Below are positions 1 to 9,161 of a DNA stretch of 14,398 nucleotides, piece after piece. Under the pieces are notes generated by a model. That model ran no database searches and had not been told where the DNA came from. It saw only the letters and a program-made list of their open reading frames with translations. Position 1 is the first letter of the stretch. Every line of letters begins with the position of its first letter. Made by a program: the position numbers and the translations under genes. The stretch is from Candidatus Peribacteria bacterium (GTDB taxonomy: Bacteria > Patescibacteria > JAEDAM01 > Absconditabacterales > Absconditicoccaceae): assembly GCA_031261265.1 (NCBI GenBank), contig JAISKI010000066.1, positions 1 to 14,398 on the forward strand, in the 5' to 3' direction.

Positions 1-197
1 ACCACAATATTTCAATACTTCATAATCTTTATGAGTTGAGTATTGCTTAATTACCTAGTAATTGAAGCATCTTTTTTTAGTTAATCATTTGTTATTTTTT
101 CAGTTTTTTTAGGGATTGACTCGATTTTCAATGTTGATTTTTCCATATCACGAAAATATATCTATCTTTTTATAACTTTGAATTTCCTATATACTTT
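1..197. other. AT-rich stretch, no gene called
   Basis: I see no supported gene here. With UGA read as Gly, one plus-strand frame is open from position 1 to a TAA at 82-84. It could be the hydrophobic tail of a gene entering from the left, but 27 codons with no recognisable motif are not enough to call it. The rest is A/T-rich with several T-runs. Confidence 0.5.
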
Positions 198-226
198 AAA
201 AACCGGATTCTTTTGATTCGGTTTTT
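198..226 (-). terminator. Intrinsic terminator after the glycosyltransferase gene
   Basis: AAAAACCG (198-205) pairs with CGGTTTTT (219-226). Four further pairs inside, two of them G-T, leave a loop of about five bases. The stem lies 22 bases beyond the stop codon of the minus-strand glycosyltransferase gene, and the U-run is at its 3' side on that strand. The plus strand also ends in T6, so it could work in both directions. Confidence 0.7.
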
Positions 227-247
227 TCATACAGAAAAATTTTTAAC

Positions 248-1051
248 TTATTTCTTCCAGATCAGATAACGGAAAATATAGGGAAAGAGTTTTAAACTTT
301 GGAGTACTTTTTTGATGTTTCTTTTGGGTTGAGTAAGCACTCTCCATAACCATTCTAATTTCAGAGTCCTCACCAGCTTGGGGGCTCTTTTTTGAGAACC
401 AGACCATCGATCAAAGAGTCCTCCAACATTCATTACTAATAAGTTATTTGCTTTGATTTTTTGATAATTTCTCAGAGTCCGTAGCTCTTGAAGAGGGATT
501 TTTGGGGTGGTCATTCCCACCAAGAGAATATTGATCGTGTCTTGATAATCTTCTAAAGTAGCCGTTGCCTCTTCTCGTTCAAAGCTCCTGTAGCCATCCT
601 GAAAATATACCACATTAAACCCCTTACGGGTCACATATTCACTCGCCTTTTGGATATTCTTTGGGAACGCTCCATAGAGTAAGAGACAGATTTTTTGATT
701 TCCATATCTCTTTTTGATTTCCTCTAGAAAATAGGGAGTGAAATCTGTACCATTCAAATTTTCCAATCGAGCTTTGGGAGAACGGATCACACGAAAAAAA
801 TTTGCTAAGAAATAGAAGATTTGCAAAGCAATCCCATCAGGGAGCAGATAATCGGATTTGAGCAGAATTTTTTTGTATTCTCGTTGCTTTTCCGTCAGAT
901 CTTTGGATTCAGAAAAAAGTTCTTGATTGACGATTTGAGCGAAATACAGGAAATTGATGATCGCAAAATGTTGATCTTGATAAGTATCTAGAAGATCATC
1001 AACGAGCTGAGAAGCTGTCCCCGTATAAAATTTGGTAAGGATAGATTTCAT
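248..1051 (-). CDS. WecG/TagA/CpsF family (GT26) glycosyltransferase
   Basis: 267 residues, close to the usual family length of about 250. GT26 enzymes transfer a sugar such as ManNAc or a uronic acid from a nucleotide donor to a lipid-linked intermediate at the inner face of the membrane, during teichoic acid or polysaccharide synthesis. Family motifs appear in order: PDG (71-73), NGTD (100-103), the G-L-F-D-x-W-S-G stretch (211-218), RAP (222-224) and EWLWR (233-237), followed by the basic, hydrophobic C-terminus typical of membrane association. The stop is TAA. The ATG at 1051 is the first in frame that gives the expected N-terminus; no Shine-Dalgarno sequence precedes it. A promoter-like pair lies about 40 bases upstream. 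It contains no UGA codon. The sugar and acceptor cannot be read from sequence. The family assignment is firm. Confidence 0.9.
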   Translation of the reverse strand: MKSILTKFYTGTASQLVDDLLDTYQDQHFAIINFLYFAQIVNQELFSESKDLTEKQREYKKILLKSDYLLPDGIALQIFYFLANFFRVIRSPKARLENLNGTDFTPYFLEEIKKRYGNQKICLLLYGAFPKNIQKASEYVTRKGFNVVYFQDGYRSFEREEATATLEDYQDTINILLVGMTTPKIPLQELRTLRNYQKIKANNLLVMNVGGLFDRWSGSQKRAPKLVRTLKLEWLWRVLTQPKRNIKKVLQSLKLFPYIFRYLIWKK

Positions 1052-1088
1052 TAGATGGAGATAAATAAAATCTCTCTGTACTGGGGGA

Positions 1089-1116
1089 AGTATAGTGATT
1101 TGGTAAACCGTTGCAA
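1089..1116 (-). promoter_or_regulatory. Candidate promoter of the GT26 gene
   Basis: On the minus strand TTGCAA (1111-1116) is followed after 16 bases by TATACT (1089-1094). A transcript would begin near 1082, giving a leader of about 30 bases before the ATG at 1051. The -10 hexamer is the same as that of the surface-protein gene. The -35 box lies at the edge of the dispersed repeat. Confidence 0.5.
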
Positions 1117-1118
1117 GA

Positions 1119-1150
1119 GGTTACTTCGTCAACATTTTCCCAGAGCATCA
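1119..1150. repeat. Dispersed intergenic repeat, copy A
   Basis: A 32-base core running from GGTTACTTCGTC to CCAGAGCATCA is nearly the same as copy B at 1240-1270, in the same orientation. The sequence after it (CGTCATTGCAAG, then GACGAAGCAA at 1197-1206) resembles the CGTCATTGCGAG / GAAGCAA interspersed repeats seen between genes in many bacteria. The element probably spans most of 1083-1270. I cannot see its genomic copy number from this window. Confidence 0.6.
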
Positions 1151-1239
1151 CGTCATTGCAAGGGGCTTGGTCTCGGATATATCGAACCGCGTAGCGGACG
1201 AAGCAAACCAAACATCACATAGAGATTGCTTCAGCAAAA

Positions 1240-1270
1240 GGTTATTTCGTCACACTTTTCCAGAGCATCA
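1240..1270. repeat. Dispersed intergenic repeat, copy B, overlapping the surface-protein 3' end
   Basis: This 31-base copy of the core matches copy A apart from a few changes and a one-base gap. It contains the stop codon (1242-1244) and last codons of the surface-protein gene, so the C-terminal residues LWKSVTK are encoded inside repeat DNA. Just before it, GAAGCAA (1200-1206) and TTGCTTC (1226-1232) form a 7-bp inverted repeat. Confidence 0.6.
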
Positions 1271-4200
1271 AGAGGATATTCCCTCTGAGTTCTAGCATAT
1301 CAGGATTGGAAATAAAATTCATAATTCCAGCTTTTTTCAAAGCTTGTAAATGTCTGCTGTAGTAGGTTTCATCACCTTCTTGGGTAGCATACGTGGTACC
1401 TCGGAGAAGTCTAGAAAGGATAGTACCTACTTCAGCTCTCGAGATAAAACTTTTAGGGAAGAAGTTATCTTGAACTTGGATTCCATCACCGTGCATTCCC
1501 ATCAGACCAAGTTCACAGGATTGAATGATATACGGTTGCAGTTCAGTAGGAACCTCAGAGACATCTTGGAATTGGGAACACTCTACTTTTGAAGTAGTAG
1601 GAGTTTTCTGAAAGAGCTTGATAGCATACGTAGAGATCATCTTTGCCATTTCCTGTCTGAGGATAGCGTCAGAGATTCTTGCATCTTCATAGGTGGAAGC
1701 AGTAGTGATCCCGTAGCCTTTAGCTCGCTCGTAAGCGGTTTCATAGAGGGTTTTCGTAGAGTCTTCTTCATCTGGAGCGTTATGTTCTGCTTCAGCTTCA
1801 CATTTTTTATCGTAGTAGGAAGGCGAGAAGTCGCCATCCGGACAGTTGTCTTTTTGAAGAGCTCCTCCGCCTCATCAAATATTTGAAGATGAGATAACCG
1901 TAGTCACTTTTACAATAGCAGTTCCTTCATTTCATAGGATATCTTGAAAAGTAATTTCCTCTACAGTGTTTTCAGTATAGGTTTTCTCTCGGAGAGTTCC
2001 GAGACCATTAGCTTCATTCTCTACTTCCTCAGGGAGTCAGCTAGGCTTCAGAGTTCGTCATGGAGTAGTGACTTTCGCTGGTTTGTCGAGAGTGATCACT
2101 ACAATAATATTTTCAGATAAGGTATCTTTATCTTCTGCAATGATCACAGGAGGAGTTCTATCTATATTGGTAATCAGAATATCCACCTCTGCTGTCTGTT
2201 CATATTCATCATCAGTGACCATAAATGTATATCCCGTGTTTTCGGAGAAGGACTGCGTAAAAATGGTTCAGCTTCCTAGGTCTGTTCGTCCTGTGAGAGG
2301 TAAGAGGGGTTTATTAGCAATAAGGGTGGCGAGGACATTCCCACTGGTCATTGTTCCAGAGGATGGAGTATAAAAGACAGTAGCTATCGGTGGGAGTGCC
2401 CACATTGCATATAAGTGTGCATCTGCATCACCAATGGAATATGAATCCAGTAGAGATTGCTCACTAGATGAAGTACTCCAACCAATAATCTTTCATCCAT
2501 CATGAGAAAATATACTACCATCTATCAAAGAAACCTGACTATTTTTCAGAACTTTTTGCGATACTAATACCGTCTCACTATCATCACTAGTGTAGTTATC
2601 GTGATAGATGAGCTGTATCAATTCACTTGGTGAAGCAGTAACAGGATAAAGGGTTATATCTCATTGTATCGTAACCAAACTATTTTCATAATATATCTTA
2701 CCAGCAGTATCACGCCAACCAATAAAGATCGTCTCATCTGTTGGATCTGCAATATTACCTTGACCTAGTATACGAGTATCAGCTCCTAAACGATAGGAGT
2801 TAGTATCTATTGGAGCACCTTCTCCCAGATAAGTTATTCTAAATCCATCTGTCTTCCAGCGTGCATACAAATCAGTATTCTGCCATATCTGCATATCAAC
2901 TGGGAATTTGATTTTTATACTTGAACCTGATCCTGATGGATAATAATCCCAACCTTCAAACCATCCTTTCCCATCGACAAAGAGTACATTCCCACCACCA
3001 ACATAAGCTACTCCATCAATGGTAATTCCATTGAGATTGAGAACATCACCTATATCAAGACCTTGTGTATTATTACTACCTAAAGCTGAACCATCTGTAT
3101 CCAAGAAAGTAACATGCAGTGCATTTGACTCCCACTTTGCGAAGATAGACTGATTAGCTGCAGGCATTGTGCTATTGAAGTCAAACAGGGCTTGCCCATA
3201 TGTATCCTTGTACCAGCCTTTGAATTCATAGCCACCTGTATCAGCAACGGAAACATTTCGATAAAACAATTGCTGCCCATACATAATATTTGATACTGAT
3301 GCTACCGGAATACCATGACCCTGCATATTATAGGATAATGTGAACCTATTACGATCATAGTATATATGTTCCCATGTATAACTTCCAGCAGTAGAAGATA
3401 AGGAAGGACCCGTTTCTGTACTAGAATAATTTATACCAACACTAGTTAATCCTGGAATTTGCTTTGCTGAAAGAGTGCTACTATTATCTCGATTATATTC
3501 GGGCATCAGCATATAGGTTTTTCAATTATATGTCCTTGTTATTCCACCAATTTGTCCTGGTAGTTGCTCCGCATAGTAGCGTACATGCATCGATCCAGCA
3601 CTACTAGACCCTTTGGTAAGAGTTAAATTCAGTATATCTGCATTTGTTGGCATAAAATCAGATATAATATAATTCACTCTACTATATGTAGTAGTGTTTC
3701 CTGAATACCCATTAATACCTGATGTTTTAAGCCAACCACCATAGGTCATACTACCACCAAGGATATTACTAAATGTCGCAGTAGCAGAAGACGGCCAAGT
3801 ATCAGTAACATCTTGCCCAAATTTTACGTTTATTGAATAATAACGAGTATAGGTTGTCCCTCCTGTTTTGGGTATTGTAAGCCTACTTGTGTTACTACCA
3901 AGATCAAACGTGATCGTGTATACCTTAAGCCTACAATACACATTAATAATAGTACTATTCGTGCCAGCAATCACTGTTGAAGCACTAGATTGAAACTGTG
4001 CATAACGCATAGGATCATCAATATTACTAAATGTAGCATATCCAGGCATCGTCGTAATATTCACTGTAGTCCCAGCAGTTCCAGTCATTATTTCCCCTCA
4101 GTCATAGCCAATATTATAATCATCCATATTACCTGGCACAGGTTCATGACCAAGATTCGGCTTCTCGACCCAATAGACTACTTTATACTGGACTGCGTTT

Positions 4201-5114
4201 GGCATAGCGGTCCATTGTGCATAAAGCACTAGATCAGTATCAATAATCGTAGCGGGATTGATTGGTGTAGTACCATATTCTGTATCCGTCCAGAAACTAA
4301 AGCTATAGCCTGCCCTTGTAGGTGCTGATAATATACCTAAATCAGCTATCGTAGCACCTTTTTTCACAAACATAGGACCAACAGGTGAACCATATGAAAT
4401 AAAATATACCCAAACAGTGTCGTATAATACAGGTGTTAATACAATATCACTCATTACTGGTCTAAAAAAATCATATAAATCACCATCCAGATTCCATTGA
4501 TTTTCAAAAATATATTCTGTCAAATAGGAAAACGTATTCAACTCATCAGAACTTGGTATACTAATTGCACTACCTGCAGGGACATGCTTTGTCAGAAAAA
4601 CACTACCATATCCATCAAGAAACTGTACCAAAAATTCATCACTATAATGTGCATAAAGTGTCATTGAATCTACCACTGCACCATCAAAATCAAATTCGCT
4701 ACCACCTACACCTTCTGTATACCAGCCAAGAAAAGACACATATCCCGTTGGGATAGGGGGAACCCCAGGATTTGAAACCTTACCCTCAGTATCTACATAA
4801 CGAACATCAAACTGAGAAAGTCCAGACGTATCATCTCCAAGATATAAAAACGTGACACTCGATAGATCTGCAGTCTCAAGATTAGTATAGTCTTCTAGTA
4901 CATCATCTCTTTGATCATCTCTTTGATCATCTCTTTGGTCAGCATTTCAATCCTCTACAAATAATTCCTCTGCAGGTAATTCTTCCACAGGTGATTCTTC
5001 CGCAATTTCTATAGTATCATGCAAAACTATTTCCTCCTGAGAATCTTTAAAGAAGAAAATAGAAAAGGCTGAAATAACTAGAACGAGCAAACTTACATAC
5101 AATCATTTTTTCAT
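1242..5114 (-). CDS. Large surface protein: InlB-like B-repeats, Ig-like domains, C-terminal S-layer-homology-like module
   Basis: 1290 residues when UGA is read as Gly; I traced the frame and found twelve UGA codons and a TAA stop. The start MKKGLYVSLL opens a signal peptide or anchor (hydrophobic about 5-22, no clear cleavage site). An acidic Glu/Asp-rich stretch follows, with three QRDD repeats (60-71). From about 126 to 910 there are some six Listeria-Bacteroides (InlB B) repeats, recognised by endings such as LYAHY, LYAQW, IFAKW, LYARW and LYAMW. Two Ig-like domains follow (about 912-985 and 985-1070), the second opening with DRTPP. A Gly5 linker (1080-1084, codons UGA UGA GGC GGA GGA) leads to the last domain (1088-1290), which begins KDNCPDGDFSPSYYD. 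That domain has S-layer-homology-like motifs (RAEVGTILSRLLRG) and resembles a module I associate with surface proteins of these phyla. Likely role: cell-surface adhesion or S-layer-associated scaffold. An in-frame ATG at 5144 is possible but would sit almost at the predicted transcript start. Confidence 0.85.
4902..4937. repeat. Three perfect 12-bp tandem repeats inside the surface-protein gene
   Basis: The unit ATCATCTCTTTG occurs three times without a mismatch and encodes QRDD three times (residues 60-71) in the acidic linker after the signal segment. The unit length is a multiple of three, so gain or loss of copies keeps the frame. Copy number may vary between strains by slippage. Confidence 0.85.
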
Positions 5115-5153
5115 CTGTTTTTCTTTGGTAAAATATAAAATCATCTACCTCTA

Positions 5154-5181
5154 AGTATACTCCAAAAAAAATTCTCGTCAA
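5154..5181 (-). promoter_or_regulatory. Strong sigma70-like promoter of the surface-protein gene
   Basis: On the minus strand TTGACG (5176-5181) and TATACT (5154-5159) are 16 bases apart; each box matches the sigma70 consensus in five of six positions. The spacer has an eight-T run. Transcription would start near 5147, leaving about 33 bases of leader before the ATG at 5114. Confidence 0.7.
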
Positions 5182-5299
5182 AAAATCAGCTACTTTTTCA
5201 GGCACTTCAACTTGGATTTATTTAAATAATTCTATATATATATGGACATTTTTAATTACAGATATACCATCACTACTACCACTCAACCTCTAAAACATC

Positions 5300-6775
5300 T
5301 TATTCAGGAAACTGAAGTTCATGCTCACTAGAATAGATTGTTTTTCTCCATTTTTTCTCTAAAAGTCCTTTGTGCTTCGTATAAAGAGCCTTCTTTTTTT
5401 CGATATACTGTAGGATCCTCTCCGCATCTTTGGGAGAAGTTTTTGTCGTAATAAGGTGTTTGGAGAGGAGTTTTGGGGTGCCGTCTTTCTTGAGTAAGGG
5501 CTCTTTCGTGAGAGGATGGTGCATTCTATGCTGTTCATCAAACCTTTGCTTGAAATCAGCCAGATTTTTTTTCTTTTTCTCTACCAACTGATAACGCCTT
5601 TTGATTGCTTGTAAATTTTCTGGTTGGGTCAGCACCTCAAAAACCTGTGGAGAAAGCACAGAAGCAAGTGCTTCTACATTTCCCTCTATCAAATTTTTTC
5701 TCACATAGGTAGCACTCACACTTTCCTCACTTCCCTCCCTCTTAATATCTCCCAAATTGAAAAAGTAAGCTCCTTTCATCTTTTTTACAGAATATCCCTC
5801 AGGAGTCTCGTCAAAACCTGGATATTTTTCCAAAAGTTCCTCAGTAGAGCCTTCGATAAATCCCTCAGGCAATCTCTCTTTCCCTAAAAAAACATAACTC
5901 TGTTTGGGATCTACTTTTATGATCTTTCCGTCCACTTTAATATATTCAGAAATATCCTCTAATAACGTAGCATTCACCTCTGAAAGGGATAACTTGATCA
6001 GTTTTCTTTTTTCATGAGGAGTCAGAGCAAAATCATATTCACCTCAGGAATTTCTCACCACAAGAATACAAAAAGGCAGAGCATGCTCTTGAGCAAATTC
6101 ATATCCCTTTCTCAATAACTTTTCATGCACGACATGAATAGGACTAAATTTTCCACTGGAAGAGGTGATCCCTTGTTGGAGATATTTTACCTCATCCCCT
6201 ATTCCGTCTTTTACACTGATTTCTTTTTTTTCATCAAAATTAGCAACATCATCAGAAGTATAACTAATAATTCTGGATTTATCTTCATAATCCTTTTTGA
6301 GTCTAGAGATCAGAATATCATCATCGATTGTAGCTCCCTGCGTGGAACCAGGATTTCTCCCAAAAGCCGTCTGAGAAGTGCCTTCCAATATCTGAGCATC
6401 TCTCAAAGCTCTATGCTGACGTAGTCTTTCCTCATTTGCATGTAAAAGCGTAATACGTTTAGCATTTTTAGCAATAGTCTCATCCAAAATTGAAGTCACA
6501 CAGACTAATTCATCAAAATTCAAGGTAAGCAGATCGATAATATCTTGTTGTGTCTCAATTATTTTTGCTCCATACTGATCCGAAAGGGCTAAGGTAGTTT
6601 TCCCAACCCCAGCTGGCCCCACAATATATTCACAATCCTTTGTCTTTCTCTCGATGAGCATAGTATATAATGCTGGAAGTCATGAAAAACCATACTTCTT
6701 CAAAAGGCTGGTCCCTTTCGCTCCAGCAAACACTTTTTTTAAATTATCCTTATCAAAAAGCAGTCTTTCTCCCAT
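5300..6775 (-). CDS. P-loop NTPase fused to a HIGH-superfamily nucleotidyltransferase
   Basis: 491 residues with two UGA codons read as Gly (residues 33 and 244); stop TAA. An N-terminal helical segment leads to a Walker A motif GPAGVGKTT (53-61) in a kinase-like P-loop domain. The second domain begins with GKFSPIHVVH, giving the HxxH signature at H214 and H217. It continues with a V-V-R-N strand, an F-A-L-T-P-H-E-K-R segment typical of nucleotidyltransferases, and the late SATYVR motif (354-359), equivalent to the ISxTxxR motif of NMN and pantetheine-phosphate adenylyltransferases. The last 100 or so residues are basic, helical and unrecognised. NadR joins NMN adenylyltransferase and nicotinamide riboside kinase in the opposite order, so NAD salvage is one possibility, but the substrate cannot be read. 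The HIGH middle residue is V instead of G. It has its own promoter and a palindrome over the start site. Confidence 0.75.
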
Positions 6776-6780
6776 TTTCG

Positions 6781-6812
6781 TAATATACTACCATATAAAG
6801 TATAGTATATTA
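6781..6812. promoter_or_regulatory. Perfect inverted repeat over the promoter, operator candidate
   Basis: TAATATACTA (6781-6790) and TAGTATATTA (6803-6812) are perfect 10-base inverted arms separated by 12 bases. They cover the -10 box and predicted start of the nucleotidyltransferase transcript. The arm centres are 22 bases apart, about two helical turns, as expected for a dimeric repressor. The A/T-only composition, with one G or C per arm, raises the chance of coincidence. Confidence 0.45.
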
Positions 6813-6830
6813 AATATACGGAAATGTCAA
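6802..6830 (-). promoter_or_regulatory. Promoter of the P-loop/nucleotidyltransferase gene
   Basis: On the minus strand a perfect TTGACA (6825-6830) is followed after 17 bases by TACTAT (6802-6807), four of six matches to the -10 consensus. The leader to the ATG at 6775 would be about 20 bases. The -35 box begins 19 bases after the ftsK stop codon, so this gene is probably not only a read-through product of ftsK. Confidence 0.65.
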
Positions 6831-6848
6831 CTAAATACAAGATCAATT

Positions 6849-9161
6849 TTACAAGAAAATATCTCTCGGTTTAGCACCCTCAGCAGGTCAAATAATCCCC
6901 CTTTCTTCCAAAATATCCATAATCCTTGCCGCTCTTGCAAATCCCACTCAAAGCTTTCTCTGCAACAAGGTAGCCGAAGCTTTTCTGGTTTCTGCTATCA
7001 CCTGAATCGCCTGATCAATTAAATCGTCCTCATCACCATTTCCCCCAGAAAATGCACCAGCTCACGTTTCCATCTTTGACTCTAATGCTGCAATGATTTC
7101 AGGATTGTAAATATCTTCTTCTGTGAGTCCTTGCATATATTTACGCTTCAAAGCATCAACTACTTTTTCTATTTCCTCAGTTGCTACAAAAGGAGCCTGG
7201 ATTCTGATGGGAAATTTTGTACTCGGATCCATATACAACATATCTCCTTTTCCCACTAAGTCTTCTGCACCTTTACGTCCAAGAATAGTCCTTGAATCCA
7301 CTTCAGAAACCACTCAAAAAGCGATTCTGGTCGGGATATTTGCTTTGATCAGCCCCGTAATCACATTTACACTTGGTCTTTGGGTAGCTAAGATGAGATG
7401 GATTCCCACCGCTCTGGCTTTCGCCGCCAATCTGTTGATACAGTTTTCTACTTCTTTTCTATTCGCTGAGCTAGAAAGCATCATGTCCGCCATTTCATCA
7501 ATCACGAAGACAATACGATACATCTTTTCCGCAGGATTTTTGGTATTATATTCTGTCAGATTTTTTACTCTTTGCTCCTTGAGGGTAGTATATCTCCTCT
7601 CCATCTCCTGCACCGTCCATTGAAGTAATTTGATCGCCTTGGTAGAATCATACACAATTGGAGCCAACATATATGGCAATCCACTATACATCTCCAGTTC
7701 CACTTGTTTGGGATCAACCATCAAAAATTTCAATTCTGACGGCGTATTTTGAAACATCAGAGAAACGATGAAATCATTGATTCCCACGGATTTTCCACTT
7801 CCCGTAGCTCCAGCCACCAATAAATGAGGCATAGATTCTAAGGTCTTTACCTCAATAGAACCATCAATCCCCTTTCCAAGTGCAAGTCCCGTTTCAGATT
7901 TTTTCATAGCTTCCTGAAAAATTCCTGAATTAAGAATATCACCAATCCTCACCATACTCGGCTGGGGATTGGGAATCTGAATACCCACACTATCAGTACC
8001 AGGAATCGGAGCTACAATTCTCAGAGATTTGGATTTCAAAGACAATTTAATATCATTAGCCAGATTTTCAATGGAAGAAATTTTGATCCCTTCGGATGGC
8101 TTGATTTTGATTTGCACAATAGAAGGACCAATATCAAATCCCTCTACACTCACAGGAATCCCAAACTCCATCAATTTATGCTGAAGCGATTTCGCCTTTT
8201 CCACAATGAAATTCTGATCCACATTTTGAGCCTGTCAGAGGGTATTTTCCAGTAAAGAGTAAGGGAAGGTTGGTTTATCTCCAGAGAATTGAATCTGACG
8301 ACGGGGCTTTGGTTCTTCCTTGTGAGCACCTTTTCCACCAGTCGTAGCAGAAGACATTTTGCTTTCCAATTTTTGTCTCAACATATCTTTGAGCAAAGAA
8401 CCGCTAGCTTGTTCATTTTTTGCAGAAGAGACTCCCGTAGCCTGAGAGACTTTTCTCAAAAGCTCAGAATCAGAAGTAATTTTTGCTTCCCTCGTGATAA
8501 AAGGTTTTTTAGTTTCTTCATTGCGAGGAACAGGCTTTTCTTCCTGATGAAGACTCACTTTAGGCAGAGAGGGCAATTTAACATTAAGTACATAAAATAT
8601 CCACAACAAAATCAACAAGGCAAACAAAATAACCAAAATTCTGATTGCCCAGAGCGATTGTCCAAAAAGTAATTCCAATCCCTTGATAAGGGGCCAAGAA
8701 AAATACCCTCCATATTCTGCAGATTTTACTCGATTAACCAGACTACTTCCAACATCCTCATTCATTGCTTGAAAATTGAGAATCCCAGACACCACAAACA
8801 TCAATAAAATAAACTGTTTGATAAAGGTTTTCATTAAATATCCTTTAAAGAGGATCAAAATCCCCAAGACAATACATAATGCAAAAAATACTAATAATCC
8901 AAGCTGTCCAAAGGCAATACTAGCATTTTCCGATAGAAACTTAAAAATCGGAGCATCAGGAGCAACGATTTTACTAAAAAAGAATATCGCCCCCAAGACA
9001 ATACAAAGAATACCTACATGATATTTATTAAGGTTGAGGATTGTCCTCGATTTCGCACGCCTCCTTTTTGCCAAAGTTTCAAATAAAAAAGTAAAAGCCT
9101 TTGTTTCAGCATACAGATATTGAGCAGTTTTGCAACCAGAAATAAAAGACCTACTCCTCAT
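6849..9161 (-). CDS. ftsK: DNA translocase FtsK/SpoIIIE
   Basis: 770 residues with UGA = Gly; stop TAA. FtsK is an ATP-driven, septum-anchored hexameric pump that moves chromosomal DNA during division and activates dimer resolution. Four membrane segments lie at about 49-64, 86-106, 115-131 and 170-193. A charged linker (200-312) follows, then the alpha domain and the RecA-like motor with Walker A GATGSGKS (451-458), Walker B VFVIDE (D555, E556) and ATQRPS (592-597). The C-terminal gamma winged helix, which reads polar DNA sequences, covers about 710-770. UGA codons occur at 309, 616, 700, 738 and 758; residue 758 is the conserved Gly of the GI(V/I)GPA motif and 616 follows TRIAF. The ATG at 9161 lies inside the end of comM, overlapping it by 11 bases, so the two are translationally coupled; a TTG at 9164 is an alternative start. 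Confidence 0.95.

Noticed and set aside
999..1211. A 70-residue minus-strand open frame
   Set aside because: It reads through the dispersed repeat and overlaps the start of the GT26 gene; no protein family or ribosome binding site supports it.
4902..4937. Possible CRISPR-like repeats
   Set aside because: The 12-base units are directly adjacent without spacers, and they are coding.
7123..7623. A 166-codon open frame on the plus strand
   Set aside because: It lies wholly antisense to the ftsK motor domain, resembles no protein I know and is a by-product of that gene's codon use. Other plus-strand frames inside the surface-protein, nucleotidyltransferase and FemAB genes were rejected for the same reason.
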